Source: CAYNYM01 sp049366815 (lineage in GTDB: Bacteria; Desulfobacterota; DSM-4660; Desulfatiglandales; HGW-15). Taken from it: DNA of 12,854 nt. The stretch is from the NCBI GenBank assembly GCA_049366815.1, contig JBMNCO010000159.1:1-12854 (forward strand), read 5' to 3'. Below are positions 1 to 4,926 of the stretch, one piece after another (the first letter of the stretch is position 1; each line of letters opens with the position of its first letter). The notes below the pieces were generated by a model. It was given only the letters and a program-made list of their open reading frames with translations. It had not been told where the DNA came from and ran no database searches. Made by a program: the position numbers and the translations under genes.

Positions 1-470
1 CGTTTCCTTTTGATGCGCCGGAAGCGAGGGAGCGGAGTCTCTTGGCGGATCGCAAAAGCAGCCCGAGATTATCTCCACGGCCCTGCTGCGGGGGAAATGT
101 GTCTGTTTGGCACATAACGCCGCCCCGAGGTCACGACTACAACCAGATCTTTACAACAGGGTCGGATGAAATATCAAGGCTTTTTGATGAGTTATTAAAG
201 AAATGCAACCTGTTGAGTACAGGCTTTCGAGGCCATGCCGACTCGTGGCTCCCGGGCATATTTCTCGTACACTGACTGGGACAGGGCCGCGTTCTCATGT
301 CCAAACAAAATTCCCTTGATATCCTTCTAAAATTATTGTAAATGTAATCGCAAGATGCGGATCCTATCGTCCTCGGAAAAACCGCAATATTGGACAGCTT
401 TTCTGAAGCCCCGGGGCTTGAGGCACAAATCATTCTCTCGACTGTTCCAATTGTCAGCACGGATTAAGAC
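1..470. other. Upstream region with no recognisable gene
   Basis: No reading frame here translates into anything I recognise. Short frames are open at the left edge (one runs from base 1 to a stop near 117), so the tail of a gene outside the window cannot be excluded. A plus-strand frame (42-275, TTG start) and a minus-strand frame (137-460) have no visible ribosome binding site and no domain pattern. The clearest structure is a perfect 14-base palindrome, AAGCCCCGGGGCTT, at 406-419. It lies 52 bases before the -35 box of the HU promoter and could be a protein-binding site, but it has no T-tract of a terminator. Confidence 0.4.
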
Positions 471-499
471 TTGACTTCCCATGCTGAATTCATTATGTT
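471..499 (+). promoter_or_regulatory. Sigma70-like promoter for the HU/IHF gene and SRP RNA
   Basis: TTGACT (471-476) and TATGTT (494-499) are separated by 17 bases. Transcription would start near 506, giving a leader of about 95 bases before the ATG at 601. The same hexamers with the same spacing occur before hflK on the other strand, which supports the reading. No terminator is visible before the SRP RNA, so the transcript may continue into it. Confidence 0.55.
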
Positions 500-600
500 T
501 TCGTAATTTTCAAGGTCAACTATATTTTAATCGGAATTGACTTCACCGGACAAATCCTTGTGGAAATACCCATGACATCTACCTTGGAGAAGGAAGACCC

Positions 601-876
601 ATGAACAAATCCCAACTCATAGAGGCACTTGCCAAAGAAGAGAATCTTGCCCTGAAAAAGGCTGAAGAAGTGGTCAACACGGTTTTCGGGGACATGGAGG
701 ATGCCCTGGCCAAAGGCGAAAGGGTGGAGATCAGGGGCTTCGGGAGTTTCAAGATCAAGCACTACGAGGGCTATCAGGGAAGAAACCCGAAGACCGGCGA
801 GGTCATTAATGTAGCCTCCAAAAAGCTTCCCTTTTTTAAGGTTGGCAAGGAACTCAAGGATAGAGTCGATATATAG
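601..876 (+). CDS. ihfB: HU/IHF-family DNA-bending protein, IHF beta-like
   Basis: Small dimeric nucleoid protein of 91 residues, the normal family length, that binds the minor groove and bends DNA. The N-terminal helices occupy residues 1-40. The RGFGSF core is at 45-50 and the arm motif GRNPKTG at 60-66, with P63 as the proline that intercalates at the kink. The stretch GERVEIRGFGSF and the ending KELKDRVD resemble IhfB more than classical HU. No alpha partner lies in the window, so it may act as a homodimer, and 'HU family' is the safer functional name. The start is fixed by a strong ribosome binding site (GGAGAAGGAAG, about 585-595). The stop lies 13 bases before the SRP RNA. That matters because the Bacillus HU homologue HBsu binds the Alu domain of its SRP RNA. 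Confidence 0.93.
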   Translation: MNKSQLIEALAKEENLALKKAEEVVNTVFGDMEDALAKGERVEIRGFGSFKIKHYEGYQGRNPKTGEVINVASKKLPFFKVGKELKDRVDI

Positions 877-887
877 CCGTTCCATGT

Positions 888-1168
888 TGGCCTTGGTCGT
901 GCTAGGTGGGGAGCTAGCGGTGCCCTGCAACCCGAAATCCGCTCATGCGGGACCGAAAGTCCTTTAGGAGGGTGATGTTTCGGTCCTGTTTCTTTTCCGC
1001 CTCCGGCGATGAGGTGGACATCACGTGACAGACCGTTTATGAACCCCGTCAGGTCCGGAAGGAAGCAGCGGTAAGTAAATCAGGCTGTGTCGTGATCATA
1101 TCTACCTTTTTCCCGGGCGAGGAGGACAGACCGAGCGTTATCTGAATGGGGATGCACGACCAAGGCTC
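888..1168 (+). ncRNA. ffs: Large signal recognition particle RNA (Bacillus scRNA type, with Alu domain)
   Basis: RNA of the signal recognition particle, which with Ffh targets nascent membrane and secreted proteins. The S-domain signature is at 1048-1072 (AGGTCCGGAAGGAAGCAGC with the GGAA tetraloop, 1051-1069). Unlike 4.5S RNA, it also has a 5' Alu domain. Bases 901-918 form the helix 3 hairpin (GCTAG/CTAGC around a GGTGGGGA loop), followed by CGGTGCCCTG and AATCCGC, closely matching the B. subtilis scRNA 5' end. Helix 1 is a perfect 13-bp pairing of 890-902 with 1154-1166. A further 9-bp pairing joins 950-958 and 978-986. Helix 5 is supported by ATCACG..ACAG (about 1020-1031) against CTGTGTCGTGAT and by AGGTGGA against TCTACCT. 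Ends are estimated from helix 1. A TATATA at 870-875, in the last HU codons, could be the -10 box of its own promoter, though no good -35 fits. No clear terminator follows. Confidence 0.95.
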
Positions 1169-1242
1169 AATTTACTTCTCTTCTCAAGCCCGGATTCCCT
1201 GAAAACAATCTCGGTCTCTTTTCTTATCCCACCCTGCTCGAA

Positions 1243-2058
1243 ATGCTTGCAAAAAGATTCGTCATCAACAACCCTAATAACCCTGAAAGCCCCCATGAAT
1301 CCGATCAAGCCACGTGGGAGGTCCCCTACATCCAGTTCCCAGGCCTTTCACGTCAAGCCGGCCTGAGCCATGCCGTTTACACCAGGCTCGGGGGCGTCAG
1401 TGATCCACCTTACCGGAGTCTGAATACCAGCTATGTCACGGGAGACAGGCCGGATGATATTCAAAAAAACCTCACCATTATAAAGAACAGTTTCGGGGCT
1501 GATCACCTCTTCTCCATGCATCAGGTACACGGCAAGAATATCATTGTCTTGCGGGAGGGCAAATCTTTCGACCCAGTGGCCTCGCTCCCCGGGGACGCCC
1601 TTATCACCGATATGAAAGGCGTCGCGCTCCTGGTGAAGCAGGCGGACTGCCAGGCTGTAATCATTTTTGATCCGCTTGCGGGAGTGATCTCAAATGTTCA
1701 CTGCGGATGGCGTGGAAACAGAGTCAATATCCTGGAGGCGGTCGTAGAGCGGATGCAATCGGATTTCGGATGCCGGGCCTCTCGGCTCCAGGCGGCCATC
1801 GGCCCCTCACTCGGGCCCTGCTGTGCCGAGTTCGTCACCCACAGGGAACTATTCCCCGACCATTTCCGATCCTTCATGGTGCGACCGGACTACTTTGATT
1901 TATGGCAAATCAGCCGTGATCAACTCCTTCAGGCAGGTCTCGAGAAACAGAACATCGAGACAGCAGGAATCTGCACCCGCTGCCGCACGGATCTTTTTTA
2001 TTCTTACAGGGCTGAAGGGACCACGGGGCGATTTGCCACGGTAGTCATGATGCGTTGA
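1243..2058 (+). CDS. pgeF: Peptidoglycan editing factor PgeF (YfiH / Cu-oxidase_4 family)
   Basis: Member of the YfiH/LACC1 family, long annotated as multicopper polyphenol oxidase or laccase. In E. coli it is a peptidoglycan editing factor that counters L-Ser incorporation at position 1 of the stem peptide; other members act on purine nucleosides. The metal and active-site residues are present: H96 in MHQVHG (92-97), C136 in KQADCQ and H153 in NVHCGWRG. They are followed by AAIGPSLGPCCAEF (184-197) and a family-typical C-terminus, TGRFATVVMMR. The 271-residue length is slightly above usual because about 28 N-terminal residues precede the conserved core. No convincing ribosome binding site precedes the ATG at 1243, so the start is uncertain. 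It lies 75 bases after the SRP RNA, with no clear promoter of its own. Confidence 0.9.
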   Translation: MLAKRFVINNPNNPESPHESDQATWEVPYIQFPGLSRQAGLSHAVYTRLGGVSDPPYRSLNTSYVTGDRPDDIQKNLTIIKNSFGADHLFSMHQVHGKNIIVLREGKSFDPVASLPGDALITDMKGVALLVKQADCQAVIIFDPLAGVISNVHCGWRGNRVNILEAVVERMQSDFGCRASRLQAAIGPSLGPCCAEFVTHRELFPDHFRSFMVRPDYFDLWQISRDQLLQAGLEKQNIETAGICTRCRTDLFYSYRAEGTTGRFATVVMMR

Positions 2059-2245
2059 CCGCATTTTTCCCCGAGGCGATCAGGTCCCCGTTTCATGAAT
2101 GTCACACCCAATTATCGCTTCACGACGTTGAGGTATCCTGCGAGATAGACTTGACAAATGCTTCAGGTTATATGAAAAGTGTTGATAGAGGCCGGTGCAC
2201 AAAATCCGATCCGGATGGCGAAAAATTTGCAACTACTCAGCTAGA

Positions 2246-2266
2246 TAGGCTCTAGGCATTTAGGCT
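2246..2266 (+). repeat. Left AGGCT repeat array of the four-helix-bundle cassette
   Basis: Three copies of TAGGC(T) start at 2246, 2253 and 2261, at spacings of 7 and 8 bases. They are the reverse complement of the AGCCT heptads on the right of the pseudogene. The 10-mer TTTAGGCTGT (2259-2268) is the exact reverse complement of 2573-2582. Confidence 0.6.
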
Positions 2267-2289
2267 GTGAGGTGTCGCAGGAAGGGAAC

Positions 2290-2540
2290 CTGCGTGATCA
2301 TAGGAAACTCAGAGCGTTTGAACGGGCTGATGAAGTGGACCTTCTGATCCATCGTGAGAGTCAGGCTGAGCATATCCGATTTCTTGAAACCGCGTTTGGC
2401 TCCTTAAGGGAGTTGCACGACCAGCTTGGCCTGTCAAAGCGGCTGGGGTATTCTTATGAACGTGAAATTTCTACCTGTGAATCAAAAATTGTGGAAGCGA
2501 GAAGGTTTTGGGCGCCCTGCTTCGATCAATGTGCGGATAG
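2290..2540 (+). pseudogene. Decayed four-helix bundle protein (23S rRNA intervening-sequence-protein type)
   Basis: Remnant of the small four-helix bundle family, whose members often lie in 23S rRNA intervening sequences or as scattered cassettes and whose function is unknown. The N-terminal part LRDHRKLRAFERADEVDLLI and the segment ESQAEHIRFLETAFGSLREL are family-typical. Three lesions are visible. The expected start codon is CTG (2290-2292), correctly placed after AGGAAGGG (2279-2286). About 35 residues are missing at roughly 2355/2356: the conserved stretch from the end of helix 1 through helix 2 (family pattern FPKEE..L..Q..RAA.S.P.NI.EG). One base appears lost near 2499-2506; restoring it gives KVLGALLRSMCG and a stop at 2538-2540, the usual family C-terminus. 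Without it the frame runs to 2559 with an atypical tail. A GTG at 2272 keeps a 95-residue frame open, so a short product is possible but unlikely to fold normally. Confidence 0.75.
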
Positions 2541-2560
2541 CGAAGGGCTCGGAAACTAAT

Positions 2561-2582
2561 AGCCTTTAGCCTACAGCCTAAA
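2561..2582 (+). repeat. Right AGCCT heptad array of the four-helix-bundle cassette
   Basis: AGCCT occurs at 2561, 2568 and 2575, an exact 7-base period (AGCCTTT, AGCCTAC, AGCCTAA). It is inverted relative to the array at 2246-2266, so together they bracket the four-helix remnant. Confidence 0.6.
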
Positions 2583-2596
2583 CAACCTGAACCGTT

Positions 2597-2611
2597 ACAG
2601 AAAATTTCTGT
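2597..2611. other. Small palindrome before the HAD gene
   Basis: ACAGAAA-A-TTTCTGT is a perfect inverted repeat around one central base. It ends 11 bases before the ATG at 2623, where a ribosome binding site would be expected and none is obvious. It could be an operator or a start-region hairpin, or chance. Confidence 0.3.
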
Positions 2612-2622
2612 CATAACGTCCC

Positions 2623-3192
2623 ATGAAGATATCACCTAAAGAAATAGCCTTTGACATAGACGGCGTAGTGGCGGACACCTTTCGCGTTTTTGTGGATAGG
2701 GCCAGGAACGACTATGGATATCGCTTCACTTATGAGGAAATCACCGAGTATGAATTTCTGGAGGTGCTGGACATCACCGTGAAAGACAGCGATACGATCA
2801 TCGAAGCTCTCCTTAGAAGCCCTATAAAGAGCGGCGTCCAGCCCATGCGGGGCGCGAAGGAAGTATTGACCAGACTTTCCCGCAACGGTCCTCTGCTCTT
2901 TGTCACGGCAAGACCGGAAAAGGATCCGATCATTGAATGGGTTTACCATCAGTTACCGGACGTGGAAAAATCCCGTATTCATTTGGAGGCGACCAACACC
3001 CATAGAGAGAAACTCCCTGTCCTTCTGGAAAACGGGGTAAAGTATTTTGTAGAAGATCGACTGGACACATGCTATCTTCTGGAAGAGGCCTCCTTGAGCC
3101 CCATTGTTTTCGAGCAACCCTGGAACAAAAAGGCCCACCCCTTCCCGGTCGCCAAAGACTGGGGTGACCTTTCGGCCATGATCTCTTGGTAA
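2623..3192 (+). CDS. HAD-superfamily phosphatase, 5'(3')-deoxyribonucleotidase-like
   Basis: Haloacid-dehalogenase-fold hydrolase of 189 residues, probably cytosolic, likely removing phosphate from a nucleotide or similar small molecule. Motif I is DIDGVVADT (11-19), with nucleophile D11 and acid/base D13. Motif II is VTARP with T95. K130 is the likely motif III lysine, and VEDRLD (143-148) gives the Mg2+-binding acidic motif IV. The V-E-D-R arrangement followed by PWNK (166-169) resembles the NT5C-type deoxynucleotidase family, but the substrate cannot be read from sequence. A small cap lies between motifs I and II (about 20-85). The start ATG at 2623 has no strong ribosome binding site. The gene stands alone: repeats of the four-helix cassette precede it and a separate promoter follows. 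Confidence 0.85.
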   Translation: MKISPKEIAFDIDGVVADTFRVFVDRARNDYGYRFTYEEITEYEFLEVLDITVKDSDTIIEALLRSPIKSGVQPMRGAKEVLTRLSRNGPLLFVTARPEKDPIIEWVYHQLPDVEKSRIHLEATNTHREKLPVLLENGVKYFVEDRLDTCYLLEEASLSPIVFEQPWNKKAHPFPVAKDWGDLSAMISW

Positions 3193-3248
3193 GGCATGAT
3201 CCATTCAAGTTTTTCCCACCCTCCAGTCCGCTGACGGAAGGTTGGAAG

Positions 3249-3276
3249 TTGACAAAGCCCATAAAAAAGATATGAT
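3249..3276 (+). promoter_or_regulatory. Strong sigma70-like promoter for the fmdB-zinc ribbon-queD-kdsB-recJ cluster
   Basis: A consensus TTGACA (3249-3254) and TATGAT (3271-3276, five of six consensus bases) are 16 bases apart. Transcription would start near 3283, leaving a leader of about 30 bases to the AAGGAGG ribosome binding site at 3301-3307. Confidence 0.65.
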
Positions 3277-3313
3277 TGCGTGTCAAATGTCTTTTCCGAA
3301 AAGGAGGCCGCAC

Positions 3314-3478
3314 ATGCCCACATACGATTTTGTTTGTGAAAAATGCAAAAAGAAATTCTCCCTTGCCATGACCATTTCAGATTATGAAAAGACAAAATTC
3401 CGGTGCCCTAAATGCAAGAGCACCAAAGTCAAGCGAGAAATCACGACCTTTCAGGTTCAGACCTCTAAGAAGAGTTAG
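3314..3478 (+). CDS. FmdB-family zinc ribbon protein
   Basis: Small zinc-binding protein of 54 residues, of the FmdB/CxxC_CXXC_SSSS putative regulatory family. The typical opening MPTYDFVCEKC is present. The four ligands are C8, C11, C31 and C34 in a CxxC-19-CPKC arrangement, followed by a basic, Ser/Thr-rich tail. The role of the family is unproven; FmdB was named as a regulator of amide-inducible genes in Methylophilus. The start at 3314 is chosen over an in-frame upstream TTG at 3242 because AAGGAGG (3301-3307) sits 6 bases before it and because the promoter at 3249-3276 lies inside the longer frame. It is the first gene of the cluster, with 8 bases before the next gene. Confidence 0.9.
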   Translation: MPTYDFVCEKCKKKFSLAMTISDYEKTKFRCPKCKSTKVKREITTFQVQTSKKS

Positions 3479-3486
3479 GATTCGCC

Positions 3487-3756
3487 ATGGAATGCCCCCA
3501 CTGCCACGAGGAAATCCCGACAAGGGCCTGTGCCCATTGTAGTGAAGAGACCCCTTTGCCGGGCCGCTATTGCATGTTCTGCGGCAAGGAATTTGTTGAG
3601 GAGGCCGACCATAACGAGGCCTCGGAACAGGTTGACCCCTTTGACCTTGACAACCGGGTCCTTTGCCCGGACGGTACCTGCACAGGTATCATCGTCAATG
3701 GAATCTGCACCGAATGCGGAAAGCACTTCGAGCAGAGGGGCACGGAGACGCAATAG
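3487..3756 (+). CDS. Small protein with two zinc-ribbon-like cysteine clusters
   Basis: Protein of 89 residues that I cannot name beyond its fold elements. The first half has three CxxC knuckles: C3/C6, C15/C18 and C29/C32, the last within YCMFCGKEF. An acidic linker without cysteines (about 36-58) follows. The second half holds C60, C65, C74 and C77 in CPDGTCTGIIVNGICTECGK (60-79). The pattern CPDGxCxG..xxGxCxxCGK recurs, as I recall, in small deltaproteobacterial zinc-ribbon proteins. That spacing could bind two or three Zn2+ ions; no enzyme motif, signal peptide or membrane segment is seen. It lies between fmdB and queD with gaps of 8 and 21 bases, so it is almost certainly co-transcribed. 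A role as a metal-dependent adaptor or nucleic-acid binder is only a guess. Confidence 0.85.
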   Translation: MECPHCHEEIPTRACAHCSEETPLPGRYCMFCGKEFVEEADHNEASEQVDPFDLDNRVLCPDGTCTGIIVNGICTECGKHFEQRGTETQ

Positions 3757-3777
3757 GAGGTCGAGGAGAAAACATCG

Positions 3778-4152
3778 GTGTTTGAACTGAAAATTGTGAC
3801 CCATTTCGCTGCGGCCCACCAGTTGCGGGAATTCGGAGGCAAGTGTGAAAATCTGCATGGCCATAACTGGAAAGTGGAAGTCTACGTAAGGGGCGAAAAA
3901 CTTGGCGAAAACGGTCTCCTTATGGACTTTGGACACGTAAAGAAGGCCACGGAAGAAGTGCTCGACAGGCTGGACCATCAATTTTTAAATGAGTTGGAGG
4001 AATTCAAGGCTACAAATCCCTCGTCGGAAAATATCGCCCGGCTTATCTTCAAGTCCCTGGTCCGAAAATTCAATGATCAGGGCGTCACCGTGAGTAAGGT
4101 CACAGCGTGGGAGTCGGATACCGCCTGCGCATCTTATTACATCCAGGCGTGA
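3778..4152 (+). CDS. queD: 6-carboxy-5,6,7,8-tetrahydropterin synthase QueD
   Basis: Cytosolic enzyme converting 7,8-dihydroneopterin triphosphate to 6-carboxytetrahydropterin, the second step toward preQ0 and queuosine in tRNA. The length of 124 residues is typical. Zn2+ ligands are H14 (AAAHQL), H27 and H29. Catalytic C23 sits in the CxxxHGH motif (23-29) that separates QueD from eukaryotic-type PTPS. LDHQFLN (65-71) carries the Asp-His pair, NPSSEN (80-85) the usual N-P-[TS]-x-E-N, and E112 in WES binds the pterin. The start is GTG at 3778, set by GAGGAG (3763-3768) after an AGGAGG at 3755. QueC, QueE and QueF are not in the window, so pathway membership is inferred from the residues. kdsB follows after 25 bases. 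Confidence 0.93.
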   Translation: MFELKIVTHFAAAHQLREFGGKCENLHGHNWKVEVYVRGEKLGENGLLMDFGHVKKATEEVLDRLDHQFLNELEEFKATNPSSENIARLIFKSLVRKFNDQGVTVSKVTAWESDTACASYYIQA

Positions 4153-4177
4153 TGCTGACCGCAATTTCCTATCCCCT

Positions 4178-4915
4178 ATGAAAACATATGCCTTTATTCC
4201 CGCAAGGTACGGTTCATCGCGATTTCCGGGTAAGCCCCTGGCCCTCATAGCCGGCGTCCCTATGATACGCCATGTGTATGAGCGCGCCGCTCTATGCCCT
4301 GAAATCGATAAGGTCTTCGTAGCAACGGATGACGAGCGCATTCGGCAATGCGTTCTGGAATTCGGCGGCGAGGTCATGATGACCCGTGGAGACCACCCCT
4401 CCGGCACCGACCGGATCACCGAAGCCGCCCGAATGATCAATGCGGAGCACGACGATCTGATCGTCAATATACAGGGCGATCAACCGCTGTTCAACCCCGC
4501 CGTTATTTCCGCACTGGTCTCACCCTTCAAGGAAGATCCGACCCTTCCCATGTCCACGCTCATGTGCCGAATCGCCGACGAGAAGGATCTCTCCAACCCC
4601 AATCATGTCAAGGTAGTGCTTGACAGGGAAGGTTACGCCCTTTACTTTTCCAGGGCGCCTATCCCCTTCTATCGCAATCCCGATCCTTCGGACCGTCATT
4701 ATAAACACCTTGGGCTCTATGCCTACCGCATGGATTTTCTTTCGACCTTTGTCGATCTGCCGGCAGGACGCCTTGAAACCGCGGAAAAGCTCGAGCAACT
4801 CAGGGCACTGGAAAACGGCTACAGGATAAAAGTCCTGGAAACACCCATGAACAGTATCGAAGTCGATACGCCGGGCGATATCGGGAAGGTGGAAGACCTT
4901 CTGGGCCGGCAGTGA
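4178..4915 (+). CDS. kdsB: 3-deoxy-manno-octulosonate cytidylyltransferase (CMP-KDO synthetase)
   Basis: Activates KDO with CTP to CMP-KDO for attachment to lipid A, so the host should make an LPS inner core with KDO. The 245 residues match the family. Visible signatures are the nucleotide-binding FIPARYGSSRFPGKPL (6-21), ATDDERI (49-55), the metal-binding NIQGDQPL (97-104, D101), HLGLYAYR (177-184), EKLEQLR (203-209) and VDTPGD (229-234). It is cytosolic. The ATG at 4178 has only a poor ribosome binding site, 25 bases after queD, so translation may depend on the upstream gene. recJ begins 11 bases after the stop. No KDO-8-phosphate synthase or other LPS gene is nearby. Confidence 0.95.
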   Translation: MKTYAFIPARYGSSRFPGKPLALIAGVPMIRHVYERAALCPEIDKVFVATDDERIRQCVLEFGGEVMMTRGDHPSGTDRITEAARMINAEHDDLIVNIQGDQPLFNPAVISALVSPFKEDPTLPMSTLMCRIADEKDLSNPNHVKVVLDREGYALYFSRAPIPFYRNPDPSDRHYKHLGLYAYRMDFLSTFVDLPAGRLETAEKLEQLRALENGYRIKVLETPMNSIEVDTPGDIGKVEDLLGRQ

Positions 4916-4926
4916 TCTGAGGCCGA

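Noticed and set aside
42..460. Two open frames (plus 42-275, minus 137-460)
   Set aside because: No ribosome binding site, atypical starts, no domain-like pattern, and the two overlap each other on opposite strands.
520..930. Minus-strand frame opposite the HU gene
   Set aside because: Lies antisense to a clear HU/IHF gene and runs into the SRP RNA; a shadow frame.
2151..2174. TTGACA followed by TTATATG as a promoter for the four-helix remnant
   Set aside because: The -10-like bases are only 11-14 bases from the -35 box, too close for sigma70; nothing suitable is found at 16-18 bases.
2055..2255. 66-codon plus frame after pgeF
   Set aside because: Starts with a TTG overlapping the pgeF stop, no ribosome binding site and no recognisable protein features.
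3242..3313. N-terminal extension of the FmdB-like protein from a TTG at 3242
   Set aside because: It would contain the near-consensus promoter, while the ATG at 3314 has an ideal AAGGAGG and starts at the family's usual first residues.
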